A stretch of 64,000 bases of DNA from Lachnospiraceae bacterium (GCA_017938405.1 JAGBBP010000014.1:267034-331033), one strand, 5' to 3'. Shown: positions 34,786 to 43,870, counted from the first letter of the stretch. Made by a program: numbers and translations. Notes: a model not told the origin generated them from the sequence alone.

Positions 34786-34834
34786 TATTTTATCCTGTTT
34801 TCGGCTATTTTGCAAGCCTAACCTTCAATATTTC

Positions 34835-37234
34835 TTAACGTAAACTCTGTACATAGCCCTTAATATCGGATGCATTTACATATTTCTTTACTTCACCGTT
34901 ATTTACAACCACCAAAGTCGGAGCCTGCATGATACCGTAGGTATCCACCATTGCCAAATCTTCTTCCGCATCTACGGTCTCATAAGCCACATCCTTTAAG
35001 AATTCCTTTGCGATTTTACAATTCGGACAGGTCTTCGTGGTAAAGAGATAAATGCCGTCTCCCTTCTTTTCCGGTGCGGAAGCTGCTTCCGCCTGCGCAA
35101 CCGTCTCACCGTCTAAAGTAATGCGGTTGGTTTCCTTATTTAACGGGTCTGCCATGGTTCTGGACTGGGCCAAATCGTATAACTTACGGTTCTTGTACTC
35201 CTGGGTCTTACCTTCGTTCCAGTTCTGTACCGGACGATAGTAACCGGTAATTCTGGAGTAAACTTCTGCCTTTGCACCACAGTGCGGACAATTCCACTGC
35301 TCTCCCGCAAGATAACCGTGGGTCTTACAGATAGAGTAAGTAGGAGACAAGGAGTAGTACGGAAGCTTGTAGTTCTTTGCAATGGTACGAACTAACTTTG
35401 CCGCAGCCTCCCAATCCGGAAGCTTCTCACCCAAGAATGCATGGAATACGGTACCGGAGGTATATAAGGTCTGTAACTCATCCTGGATATCCAGTGCATC
35501 GAATAAGTCTGCGGTATAATCTACCGGCAGGTGGGAACTGTTGGTATAATACGGAGTATCCCCCTCGTGACCTGCGGTAATAATCTCCGGGAATCTCTTC
35601 TTATCATGCTTTGCCAAACGATAGCTGGTTGACTCTGCCGGCGTTGCCTCTAAGTTGTACAAATCGCCGTACTCTACCTGATAATCGCTTAAGCGCTCAC
35701 GCATATGATTGAGTACGCGCTTCGTAAACTCCTGACACTCCTCATGGGTCATATCCTTACCGATCCACTTTGCATTAAGGCCTGCCTCGTTCATACCGAG
35801 CAAACCGATGGTGGAGAAATGGTTATCAAAGGTGCCCAAATAACGCTTGGTATACGGATATAAGCCCTCATTCAGAAGCTTGGTGATTACGCTTCTCTTT
35901 ACCTTTAAGGAACGAGCGGAAATATCCATCATACGGTCAAGGCGGGCATAGAATTCTTCCTCACTGCCCGACATATAAGCAATACGCGGCATGTTAATGG
36001 TAACTACGCCGATGGAACCGGTGCTCTCGCCGGAACCGAAGAAACCGCCGGTCTTCTTACGAAGCTCACGAAGGTCAAGACGGAGACGGCAGCACATGGA
36101 ACGAACATCACTCGGCTCCATATCACTGTTAATATAGTTGGAGAAATACGGCGTACCGTACTTGGACGTCATTTCAAACAGCAAACGGTTATTTTCCGTA
36201 TCGGACCAGTCGAAATCACTGGTAATGGAATAGGTCGGAATCGGATACTGGAAACCGCGGCCGTTGGCATCGCCTTCTACCATGATTTCAATGAAGGCCT
36301 TATTGACCATATCCATTTCCTTCTTACAATCGCCGTAGGTGAAATCCTGCTCCTCACCGCCTACGATACACGGAAGATTTGCAAGGTCTGCCGGAACCGT
36401 CCAGTCTAAGGTAATGTTAGAGAACGGAGCCTGGGTACCCCAACGACTCGGTGTATTTACACCATAGATAAAGGAGGAAATACACTGCTTTACCTCTTTA
36501 TAGGAAAGATTATCAATCTTTACAAACGGAGCAAGATAGGTATCAAAGGAAGAAAATGCCTGTGCACCTGCCCACTCATTCTGCATGATACCGAGGAAGT
36601 TTACCATCTGATTACAAAGGGTGGAAAGATGCTTCGCCGGAGAAGAGGTAATCTTACCCGGAATACCACCGAGGCCTTCCTGAATCAACTGCTTTAAGGA
36701 CCATCCCGCGCAATAACCGGTCAACATGGAAAGGTCATGAATATGAATGTCTGCATTACGATGTGCGTTTGCCACTTCCTCATCGTAAATCTCGGACAAC
36801 CAGTAGTTTGCGGTAATGGCACCGGAATTGTGAAGAATCAAACCGCCTACGGAATAGGTAACGGTAGAATTCTCCTTTACTCTCCAGTCTTCTTCCTTTA
36901 CATAGCTGTTTACAATATCCTTATAGTCCAAAATGGTGGACTTCATGTTACGAATCTTCTCACGGTTTTTACGATACAAGATGTAGGCCTTTGCCACGTC
37001 CGTATACCCGGTATGCTCCAATACATGCTCAACACTGTCCTGAATATCTTCCACCGTTACCGTATTATCTTTTACCTTCTCCTGGAAACTGGAAGTAACA
37101 CGCAACGCCAACAAGTTAATAATCTCGTCGGTATAGGACTTGTTGGTTGCATGGAATGCTTTCGTAATTGCATCACTGATTTTGGAGAGATTAAATTCTG
37201 CTATCTCACCGTCACGTTTTACTACATTAATCAT
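34835..37234 (-). CDS. nrdD: Anaerobic ribonucleoside-triphosphate reductase with C-terminal thiol-redox domain
   Basis: Class III reductase, 799 residues, making dNTPs without oxygen. An ATP-cone opens it (MINVVKRDGEIAEFNLSKIS), the glycyl-radical barrel fills the middle, and near the end are the zinc-site residues (CKTHGYLAGEQWNCPHCG) and the radical glycine in RITGYYRPV. About 85 further residues form a glutaredoxin/thioredoxin-like domain with an active-site CPNC (YLFTTKTCPNCKIAKEFL). The activase nrdG is not adjacent. Two NrdR-like boxes lie upstream of the promoter. ATG 37234 follows GAAGGGAGATATAT. Confidence 0.96.
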   Translation of the reverse strand: MINVVKRDGEIAEFNLSKISDAITKAFHATNKSYTDEIINLLALRVTSSFQEKVKDNTVTVEDIQDSVEHVLEHTGYTDVAKAYILYRKNREKIRNMKSTILDYKDIVNSYVKEEDWRVKENSTVTYSVGGLILHNSGAITANYWLSEIYDEEVANAHRNADIHIHDLSMLTGYCAGWSLKQLIQEGLGGIPGKITSSPAKHLSTLCNQMVNFLGIMQNEWAGAQAFSSFDTYLAPFVKIDNLSYKEVKQCISSFIYGVNTPSRWGTQAPFSNITLDWTVPADLANLPCIVGGEEQDFTYGDCKKEMDMVNKAFIEIMVEGDANGRGFQYPIPTYSITSDFDWSDTENNRLLFEMTSKYGTPYFSNYINSDMEPSDVRSMCCRLRLDLRELRKKTGGFFGSGESTGSIGVVTINMPRIAYMSGSEEEFYARLDRMMDISARSLKVKRSVITKLLNEGLYPYTKRYLGTFDNHFSTIGLLGMNEAGLNAKWIGKDMTHEECQEFTKRVLNHMRERLSDYQVEYGDLYNLEATPAESTSYRLAKHDKKRFPEIITAGHEGDTPYYTNSSHLPVDYTADLFDALDIQDELQTLYTSGTVFHAFLGEKLPDWEAAAKLVRTIAKNYKLPYYSLSPTYSICKTHGYLAGEQWNCPHCGAKAEVYSRITGYYRPVQNWNEGKTQEYKNRKLYDLAQSRTMADPLNKETNRITLDGETVAQAEAASAPEKKGDGIYLFTTKTCPNCKIAKEFLKDVAYETVDAEEDLAMVDTYGIMQAPTLVVVNNGEVKKYVNASDIKGYVQSLR

Positions 37235-37303
37235 ACATATATCTCCCTTCGTAACATTATGTTCTCTTTTGTACGCACGAACAAGTATCACCGTACACTC
37301 ATA

Positions 37304-37332
37304 ATATTACCATTAACTCTTGTGGTAGTCAA
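37304..37332 (-). promoter_or_regulatory. SigmaA promoter of nrdD
   Basis: On the minus strand TTGACT (37327-37332), 17 bases, TAATAT (37304-37309), directly downstream of the NrdR boxes. Confidence 0.72.
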
Positions 37333-37340
37333 GAGAAAAA

Positions 37341-37387
37341 CCACCATATCTTGAAAAAAATTTTATTTTTTCTTCTAGATATAGTGG
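37341..37387 (-). promoter_or_regulatory. Pair of NrdR-like boxes upstream of nrdD
   Basis: CCACCATATCTTGAAA (37341-37356) and CTTCTAGATATAGTGG (37372-37387) lie in opposite orientation with their centres exactly 31 bases apart. NrdR boxes have an ACACTATATATAGTGT-type core and come in pairs about three helical turns apart, which fits. They sit just upstream of the nrdD -35 box, so NrdR would repress. No nrdR gene is in the window. Confidence 0.78.
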
Positions 37388-37484
37388 TTCATTTTCAAAA
37401 GATAGTCCAAAAGTCCTATTTAGTTTTTGTTGCAAAATGTCGCCTGTTCTTTGTGATTTGGCAAATATCCGTATTCCGGGTCCT

Positions 37485-38750
37485 TTACGCTCCGAACAAC
37501 TGCCCATACAAATCCTTCGGTACATAAGCTTTAATCGCGGTACCTTCCGCTACATATTCTTCGGAAAGAAGCTCTCCGTACTTCCGGATCAAAGCCACCT
37601 TATTTCCTTCCGCATAGGAAATCACGCACTCCACATAAACCTTGCTTTCCCGCAAAAGCTCCGAAATTACATTAAGAAGCTCCGGTAACCCTTGCCCGTG
37701 TTTTGCGCTGATGCGTACCACCCGGTCAGCTTTTAAATCCTTTACCGACTCTCCGGACGGAACCAAATCCTGCTTATTAAAAGCTGTAATCACCGGCTTG
37801 TCTTTTACGCCGAGATTCCGTAAGGTTTCATATACAATGTGCATCTGCCCATCCGCATCCGGATTGGAGGCATCCACAACATGTAGTATCATATCCGCAT
37901 ACTTCGCTTCCTCAAGCGTAGAACGGAAAGCATCAATCAAATGATGCGGAAGCTTTCTTATAAACCCTACCGTATCCGTAAGAAGCACCTGCTCCCCGCT
38001 TTCCATTTTCAAAATACGGGTTGTGGTATCCAGCGTTGCAAACAATTTATTTTCTTCCAGTACCCCTGCATCCGTCAACGTATTTAAAAGCGTGGACTTT
38101 CCCGCATTGGTATACCCTACAATGGCAAGTACCGGAGTGCGGTTCCGTTCCCGCATGGCACGGGCAACTTCACGGTTTTTCTTCACCTGCTCCAGTTCTC
38201 TGTTTAACTGTGCAATCCGGGCCTTAATGAGACGCCGGTCCACTTCCAGCTTTTTCTCACCGGGACCTCTGGTACCGATACCGCCGGAAGCGCCTGCCGC
38301 ACCGCCACCGATACGGGACATGGCACTGTAACTGCCGATGAGTCTTGTGGCACGGTATTTTAACTGCGCAAGTTCCACCTGAAGTTTACCCTCTCCGGTC
38401 CTTGCATGCTGCGCAAAAATATCGAGGATTACCATGGTACGGTCCATGACCTTACACTGCAGGGCATCCTCTAAATTCTTCATCTGTGCCGGAGACAATT
38501 CATCATCACATACAATCCCGTCCGCATCATGAAACGCCAGCATAGATGCTATTTCTTCGATTTTACCTTTTCCCACATAGGTTCCCGGATGTACCGCTTC
38601 GCGGTTCTGAATCATCACTTCCACCGTCTCCGCACCTGCGGTTTTTACAAGCTCCTCCAGTTCCCGGAGGGAAACCTCCGTATCATCCCCGTCGGATACC
38701 CGGACTCCTACCAATATTACCCGTTCTTTTTCTTCTTTATTTTCTATCAT
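37485..38750 (-). CDS. hflX: GTPase HflX
   Basis: A 421-residue ribosome-associated GTPase that splits stalled or stress-arrested ribosomes. The HflX domain (GVRVSDGDDTEVSLRELEEL, HPGTYVGKGKIEEI, DELSPAQMKNLEDA) precedes GTRGPGEKKLEVDRRLIKAR and the G domain with G1 GYTNAGKST, G3 DTVGFIRKLPHHL, G4 NKQD and G5 SAKHGQGL. ATG 38750 has GAGGTAAAT upstream and is chosen over an earlier in-frame ATG inside the TPR gene. It closes the U32-like, TPR, hflX operon. Confidence 0.95.
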   Translation of the reverse strand: MIENKEEKERVILVGVRVSDGDDTEVSLRELEELVKTAGAETVEVMIQNREAVHPGTYVGKGKIEEIASMLAFHDADGIVCDDELSPAQMKNLEDALQCKVMDRTMVILDIFAQHARTGEGKLQVELAQLKYRATRLIGSYSAMSRIGGGAAGASGGIGTRGPGEKKLEVDRRLIKARIAQLNRELEQVKKNREVARAMRERNRTPVLAIVGYTNAGKSTLLNTLTDAGVLEENKLFATLDTTTRILKMESGEQVLLTDTVGFIRKLPHHLIDAFRSTLEEAKYADMILHVVDASNPDADGQMHIVYETLRNLGVKDKPVITAFNKQDLVPSGESVKDLKADRVVRISAKHGQGLPELLNVISELLRESKVYVECVISYAEGNKVALIRKYGELLSEEYVAEGTAIKAYVPKDLYGQLFGA

Positions 38751-38757
38751 ATTTACC

Positions 38758-39933
38758 TCATGCATCTTCCCGTATCCGGCCGGCAAGGAATTCCAGTTCC
38801 TTACGAATCCGGCTGTCTTCCGGATAATGATTTCTATAAGTTACTGCAGCTTCATACGCGGCATCAAACTCACCCATTTTCTCATAAACCACTACTTCAT
38901 TAAATAAAAGCTGTTTTCCGCAAAGCGGATCGGAAAGCTTCTGCCCGGCACGAATCACATCCAAGGCTTCCGCAAAACGTTCCTGCTTCATCAGACAAAT
39001 TCCCAGCTGATTGTATGCCGCCGCATCCTTTGCTCCGCTTCCGTCGATATACTGCTGATAATGATACCCTGCCTCACCGTAATTGGAACGTTTGTGATAA
39101 ATCTCACCGATATAATAATAGGCATCGTCATATCCGTTCTCCGCCACCGCAAAAAGGCCGGTAAGCGCCGTATCGTATTCGCCTGAGAAATACTGGGCCT
39201 TTGCAATAAAGTACGCATCTTCCGGGGTCGGATTCTCAATGGATGTAATTACCCGGAGAAGTTCCAGCTGTTCCTCTGTCTTTCCCAGCTTATCCAAAAC
39301 ATTATACTTTCCGAAATACAAATCAAAATCCTCCGGAGTAAGAGCAATGGCCGCATCATAGTCCGCAAGACTTTTCTCGTAATCGCCGAGCACGTAACTC
39401 ATATAAGCTCTGGCACGATAGCCCGCCGCATAATCCTTCTGTTCCGCAAGTAATGTATCATACATTGCGATGGCTGCGGCATACTCCCCTTCACACTCCA
39501 ATGTATCCGCAAGATACATCCGAATATCCGCATTCAATTCCGGCAATAACTCCTCTTCCAATGCCTTGGAAAAATACTCCTTTGCCTCGGAGTACTTTCC
39601 TTCTTCGTAATAAGCGATTCCGATCCCTCGCTCTGCACGCTTATTGTTCTGCCTCGTAAGGGTAAGTTCCTGCTCCACAATCGCTGCCTCAAAGGCCGTT
39701 CTTGCTTCTTCCTGCCGTCCCAGTGCCACATAAGTATGCCCCTGTTCGATATAATACTCCGCTTTATTCGGATTCTCGTCCAACGCCTGGGAGAAATATA
39801 AAAGCGCAGTTTCATAATCCTCCGCCCGAAAGGACGCAAGACCCTGTTCAAAATGTTCTTCTGCCTTCCCGCAACCGGCCAACAAAAAAATCAAACCGGC
39901 TCCGATTACCATTCTCCCGAAACGCATCCGCAT
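38758..39933 (-). CDS. TPR-repeat lipoprotein
   Basis: A 391-residue surface lipoprotein. The lipobox is FLLAGC (cysteine near residue 21). The rest is about ten tetratricopeptide units, for example YETALLYFSQALDENPNKAE, YSEAKEYFSKALEEELL and YEKSLADYDAAIALTPEDFD. TPR arrays hold protein partners. ATG 39933 has CAGGAGGTCATGGT before it. It is followed seven bases later by hflX and preceded 15 bases by the U32-like gene. Confidence 0.9.
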   Translation of the reverse strand: MRMRFGRMVIGAGLIFLLAGCGKAEEHFEQGLASFRAEDYETALLYFSQALDENPNKAEYYIEQGHTYVALGRQEEARTAFEAAIVEQELTLTRQNNKRAERGIGIAYYEEGKYSEAKEYFSKALEEELLPELNADIRMYLADTLECEGEYAAAIAMYDTLLAEQKDYAAGYRARAYMSYVLGDYEKSLADYDAAIALTPEDFDLYFGKYNVLDKLGKTEEQLELLRVITSIENPTPEDAYFIAKAQYFSGEYDTALTGLFAVAENGYDDAYYYIGEIYHKRSNYGEAGYHYQQYIDGSGAKDAAAYNQLGICLMKQERFAEALDVIRAGQKLSDPLCGKQLLFNEVVVYEKMGEFDAAYEAAVTYRNHYPEDSRIRKELEFLAGRIREDA

Positions 39934-39948
39934 ACCATGACCTCCTGT

Positions 39949-40899
39949 TTACGGCCAAACCTCTTTTCTCGGTCTGTTTACCGAAATAATCTTATTTGCC
40001 TGCAAATTCGTCGTTAAAACAAACCGCATCTCATCCCGATACTCCGGCTTTGCAAAATAATATGCATAGGTATCGATAAGCAGGAACGTATTTGCCGTTC
40101 TGCCCTCCAACTTAAACTGATTGAAGCCCATCGGTACATACTTGTTCCAAATATCATCCGGTGAAATATGGGTCTCGTAATTCTTGAAAATATACAGAGA
40201 AGTATTCTCGCCGTACTCACAATACCAGTGCGGAACCGTCTTTTGCTTGTTTGCCGGAAGCTTTTGGTTCTCCAAAGCAATTTGCCCCTGCTTTGCCATA
40301 AACTTATAATGTTCTCCTCTGCGCGGACAATTCGGCACACAACAACAGTTTGCCAAAAGCTCACACTTCTCCTTCTTCTTAATTTGCTCCAAAAAATCAA
40401 ACTTATTATTCAGGTTGTAGTCCAACACTACAATGTTGTAATCCTTATCCAGTTCGGCATTTACCGCATCAATATCCTTTAATTCCTTGCAGGTGGAACT
40501 GGTAATCTTGTAATTCGGATACCATTCGCGGATATACTCCTCCAAAATCGGGGAGACCACAATTACTTCGTTAAGTCCGTTATCCGCTTCCCTCAAACAG
40601 AAGTTACAGTACGGATCGGCCAAATCCTCTTCCGTAATGGACGGATTGGTATACGTAAAGCGAATCGGGATTCCCTCCGCATTCACCGCTTTAATCACCT
40701 GCCGGATATACTCCGCACTACACTGATCTCCGAAATTGTATCTGCCGCCGTTCCACTTAGACGTCGGGAACTCACCAAAGAAAGAAGCAATCTCCAATCC
40801 CTCACGGAAATACTCCGGATACGTTTGCATCATCTTAACCAATACCATATTTAACGGAAAATTCTTACGTAATCCCGGCAAATGAAACTTAACACTCAT
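39949..40899 (-). CDS. U32-peptidase-like iron-sulphur protein (uncertain)
   Basis: A 316-residue protein that resembles the U32 barrel group (YhbU, TrhP, UbiU types). The late FNQFKLEGRTA recalls the U32 signature, and the cysteine set YCNFC and LANCCCVPNCPRRGEHYKF is like the iron-sulphur ligands of UbiU. It is shorter than most U32 members and lacks their N-terminal motif as far as I can see. ATG 40899 has AAAGGAGATAAGAAT upstream. It leads an operon with the TPR lipoprotein and hflX. The molecular function is unknown. Confidence 0.5.
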   Translation of the reverse strand: MSVKFHLPGLRKNFPLNMVLVKMMQTYPEYFREGLEIASFFGEFPTSKWNGGRYNFGDQCSAEYIRQVIKAVNAEGIPIRFTYTNPSITEEDLADPYCNFCLREADNGLNEVIVVSPILEEYIREWYPNYKITSSTCKELKDIDAVNAELDKDYNIVVLDYNLNNKFDFLEQIKKKEKCELLANCCCVPNCPRRGEHYKFMAKQGQIALENQKLPANKQKTVPHWYCEYGENTSLYIFKNYETHISPDDIWNKYVPMGFNQFKLEGRTANTFLLIDTYAYYFAKPEYRDEMRFVLTTNLQANKIISVNRPRKEVWP

Positions 40900-41010
40900 A
40901 TTCTTATCTCCTTTGTTATCTCTTCTTTTTCTCTTGTCTGCGGAACGTTTGCACAATCCGCCACACTATTTTAATTTTACCATACCCTTATCAAAAGTGC
41001 AAGCGATCCT

Positions 41011-42636
41011 TTAGCGTATCCATTCCGTATCCAACCACTCCACGCGACGCTCGATCCAATCCAAAAGTACCTTTGCAGATGCCGTGGCTGCTTTATTTTT
41101 ACGATTCAAATCCTCCTTGTACAATTCCAGATTCTGCCGTTCCTCTTCGATGCAGGCATATACCGCTCTGTCTTCCTGCAGTGCGGACCACTTATCCCGC
41201 ACAATCTCCATAAACCAGTCTTCCTGCGCCAAAAGAATAAACCACGGATTGGAACGGTCCCCGTATTTTTCTACAAAGCCCGGGTCATCAAACCCTGCTG
41301 CGTAATACCGGCCGGTTGCATCTCCCTGACAGGTCCAGTCAAAATCCCACGGACAAAGGAACGTAAGCTTCGGATACTTCGCATTTTCCGAAAAATCCAC
41401 ACACATATAAAAGCTTCCTTCTCCGCCGTCTCTGTCCCGCATAATTTCGAACACCAGGTACATTGCGGCTACGGATTCCGTATCCATGACCGCCTCTATG
41501 GTATCTTTACAATTATCATAGCTTGCCGGTACAAGATTGTATTCCTCATCAAACATAAGATAATTCTGATTCTCACAAGCTTCGTACACCAACCGGAACA
41601 TATTTCTTATATATTCGGAAATAAACTCCACTTGCGCGTCGGACGTCACCTCCGACTTTATGGCATAATTGGCATAGGTAATCTGCTGGGTTACTCCGTG
41701 CACATCCGTCAGCTTTACCTTCTCGTAATTCATCTTGAAAAACGGATTGTCCTCCTGCTCCGCATAATTGTCAATTTCTAACAAATAGCCCACGTCTGTT
41801 CCCGTTTCGCCAGGTTCCGGCTCATTGACCTCAATCCGGCCTTCCTTTACCTGGGACTGCTCACACAGCAAATACACACCCTTGAACTCATCATTCACAT
41901 AAAGATGCACCCATCTCGCATCGGAACAATAATAGCGCTCTCCTAAAAACAGTCTGCCGAAACGAAAGGCAATATCGTCCCGAATCAGCCCTTTATCCGC
42001 CCGGAGAAGCACCCAGCTTTTAAACTTTTCTCCGTTATTAAGTCCCAACAAATTGCACTTCTTTTCAAACTTAATCCGGTACGGCACTTCCTTCGTTAAA
42101 ACCTTTTCCTCGTCTCCGTAGTAGGCACTGGAATTTCCCCGTACACGGATGCCCGCCTTTACATCCCGCATCTCATATGCGGCCTCCGCATTTCCTACGG
42201 TCACTTCACAATTTACATAAACATCTCTGGAAATAATCGGTTGCTCCCCTTCGGTCTTCACACTGATGACCGGAATGATATCCGAAGACGAAAAAAACAA
42301 AGGCTCTAACACCGGTGTCGGAAAAGGCGTCGGGGTCGGTTCCGGTGTAGGCGTCGGCTCCGGTGTCCCAGTCGGCTCCGGTGTTGTCATTGGTTCTTGC
42401 GTCGGAACAGACTCCGGCGTTGCGGTAGCTCCCGCATCTATGGCCGGTACCTGCGTCACCGTACTTGTTTCCGCCTTTCCCGGAATCTTTGCACTACCGT
42501 CGTCCCTTTTTATCATCCCTTTGTTGACTAATAAAAGCAGTAAGACTCCCACAGACACGATCACAAGTGCTGTAAAAATTATCCGCATCAATTCACGTTG
42601 TTTCTGTTTCCTTCTTCTTGTTCTTCTCCCTGTCAT
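41011..42636 (-). CDS. CotH kinase family membrane-anchored protein
   Basis: A 541-residue protein: cytoplasmic basic head, one transmembrane helix (IIFTALVIVSVGVLLLLLV, about 18-36), a TPEPT-type linker (about 65-110), then a CotH domain. RVRGNSSAYYGDEEKVLTKE, IKFEKKCNLLGLNNGEKFKS, LLRADKGLIRDDIAFRFG, LYVNDEFKGVYLLCEQ and FLCPWDFDWTCQGDATG match the family, the last with the metal-binding aspartates. CotH proteins are atypical kinases of spore-coat or extracellular proteins; here the domain faces outside. The substrate is unknown. ATG 42636 follows AAAGGAGAGGATACA. Confidence 0.88.
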   Translation of the reverse strand: MTGRRTRRRKQKQRELMRIIFTALVIVSVGVLLLLLVNKGMIKRDDGSAKIPGKAETSTVTQVPAIDAGATATPESVPTQEPMTTPEPTGTPEPTPTPEPTPTPFPTPVLEPLFFSSSDIIPVISVKTEGEQPIISRDVYVNCEVTVGNAEAAYEMRDVKAGIRVRGNSSAYYGDEEKVLTKEVPYRIKFEKKCNLLGLNNGEKFKSWVLLRADKGLIRDDIAFRFGRLFLGERYYCSDARWVHLYVNDEFKGVYLLCEQSQVKEGRIEVNEPEPGETGTDVGYLLEIDNYAEQEDNPFFKMNYEKVKLTDVHGVTQQITYANYAIKSEVTSDAQVEFISEYIRNMFRLVYEACENQNYLMFDEEYNLVPASYDNCKDTIEAVMDTESVAAMYLVFEIMRDRDGGEGSFYMCVDFSENAKYPKLTFLCPWDFDWTCQGDATGRYYAAGFDDPGFVEKYGDRSNPWFILLAQEDWFMEIVRDKWSALQEDRAVYACIEEERQNLELYKEDLNRKNKAATASAKVLLDWIERRVEWLDTEWIR

Positions 42637-42668
42637 TGTATCCTCTCCTTTTGGAATACACACTACCC

Positions 42669-43268
42669 TTACTGTATACACTTCTCCGTTGCTTCGAAGA
42701 CATCCTTATAACCGCCGTTCGCCAACAACACATCGATTCCGATTGTCTCCGCCGGCTCCGGCACATACGCCGCAAGCGACAACTCATACCATGTCACGCC
42801 CAGCCATTGCCCCAATTTATACCCCACATTCCGAAACTCTCCCAGATTTCGAAAGTCCAGAGCTGTATGAAACGCCTCACTTTTCGGATTCGGCGTGGAA
42901 ACACCCGCATACACGGTAAAATATCCCTGCCTGCGCAAAATCTCAGCCAGCGCCTTATAAAAAGCCGTCGCAATTCCCCTTCGGTGAAACTTTTCGGAAA
43001 TATAAACCGACAAATCCGCCGACCACCGGTAAGCTGCCCGTTCCCCGTGCTTTGACGCATAAGCATACCCGGCAATCTCTCCGTTAATCTCGCACACCAG
43101 CCACGGAAACCGGGCCATAATCCGCTCCATCCGTTCCCGAAACGCATCAACCGTCGGCACTTCTATCTCAAAAGTCACTGTGGTATTCTTTATATACTCT
43201 GCATAAATCCCGAGAATCGCTTCCGCATCCTCTAAGGTTGCCATACGAATCAATTTCTCTTCTGCCAT
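42669..43268 (-). CDS. GNAT acetyltransferase, phosphinothricin-acetyltransferase-like
   Basis: A 199-residue GNAT enzyme. IRMATLEDAEAILGIYAEYI at the N-terminus and the acetyl-CoA loop VYISEKFHRRGIATAFYKAL are clear; KSEAFHTALDFRNLGEFRNVG follows as in Pat/Bar-type N-acetyltransferases. The true acceptor is unknown. ATG 43268 follows GGAGGTAGGTGCG. The CotH gene starts 32 bases after its stop. Confidence 0.9.
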   Translation of the reverse strand: MAEEKLIRMATLEDAEAILGIYAEYIKNTTVTFEIEVPTVDAFRERMERIMARFPWLVCEINGEIAGYAYASKHGERAAYRWSADLSVYISEKFHRRGIATAFYKALAEILRRQGYFTVYAGVSTPNPKSEAFHTALDFRNLGEFRNVGYKLGQWLGVTWYELSLAAYVPEPAETIGIDVLLANGGYKDVFEATEKCIQ

Positions 43269-43304
43269 CGCACCTACCTCCCTGCGCTTTTTATTATAGT
43301 ACAA

Positions 43305-43670
43305 AAAACGACAAAAGAAAAGAAAGAATGCAAGATTATCTATAACCCAATGAAATCAAAGCAATCGTACCCAAACTTTGGTAGATTTCCATGTATTTCC
43401 TCTGAAATCCGTCGAAAATCCTCTCATTAACATAGAGAAGCTCGCTCAATTATCTACAATCCCTGTTTTTAAGCCACTTTATAGATAATATATCTCCACA
43501 TTCTGGGTATAAAATGCTGTTTTGACAATGTTTGTAGATAAAACTAGTATTTTCGGCAGGATTTCATACGAATCTAAAATGATTTCCTTCATATCTTGGG
43601 TATAAACAAACCCAAACAAGCACTTTATAGATAATCCGCCAAAATGCAGGCGTTTACGCTCATCCTCTCG
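43305..43670. repeat. Intergenic region with recurring TTATCTAYAA motifs
   Basis: No credible gene. Five copies of a ten-base motif TTATCTAYAA occur in both orientations: 43336-43345, 43450-43459 (forward), 43479-43488, 43532-43541 and 43625-43634 (reverse). A 15-base exact repeat CACTTTATAGATAAT lies at 43475-43489 and 43621-43635, and GGGTATAAA at 43505-43513 and 43598-43606. The motif differs from the DnaA box TTATCCACA by one or two bases. A 90-codon frame at 43479-43751 has no ribosome site and is not accepted. Confidence 0.6.
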
Positions 43671-43684
43671 ACTAGAACAAAACG

Positions 43685-43821
43685 CAAGACGGGGCGCTGG
43701 TCTCCGGTGGAGACCGTTTAGCGCGGACCGAGCCGGCAGGGCCCATGACATCCAGCGGATGTCAGTATTGGGCGGACCGAAGTGAAACGGAGACGACTTC
43801 GAACCCTTCGCCCCCGCTTGC
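43685..43821. repeat. 137-base structured GC-rich element with terminal inverted repeats
   Basis: Ends GCAAGACGGGGCG (43685-43697) and CGCCCCCGCTTGC (43809-43821) are inverted repeats matching at 11 of 13 bases. Inside lie three hairpins: GCGCT-GGTCTCC/GGAGACC-AGCGC (43694-43724), GCCCA-TGACATCC/GGATGTCA-TGGGC (43741-43773) and CGAAGT/ACTTCG (43778-43801), plus a direct repeat CGGACCGA at 43724 and 43773. It is much more GC-rich than its surroundings. It could be a non-autonomous mobile repeat or a structured RNA. Confidence 0.6.
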
Positions 43822-43827
43822 GCTCAC

Positions 43828-43866
43828 AAAAAGAAAGACAGTATCAACGATACTGTCTTTCTTTTT
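43828..43866 (-). terminator. Terminator of tRNA-Gly
   Basis: An 18-bp perfect stem (43828-43845 with 43849-43866) and a three-base loop, with a T-rich 3' arm on the minus strand. It begins four bases beyond the tRNA 3' end. Confidence 0.88.
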
Positions 43867-43870
43867 ATAG

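Noticed and set aside
43336..43635. CRISPR array
   Set aside because: The repeats are ten to fifteen bases, occur in both orientations and have irregular spacing; no cas genes are nearby.
43479..43751. 90-codon ORF in the tRNA-Gly spacer
   Set aside because: No ribosome site, it runs across the repeats and the structured element, and its sequence is biased by these repeats.
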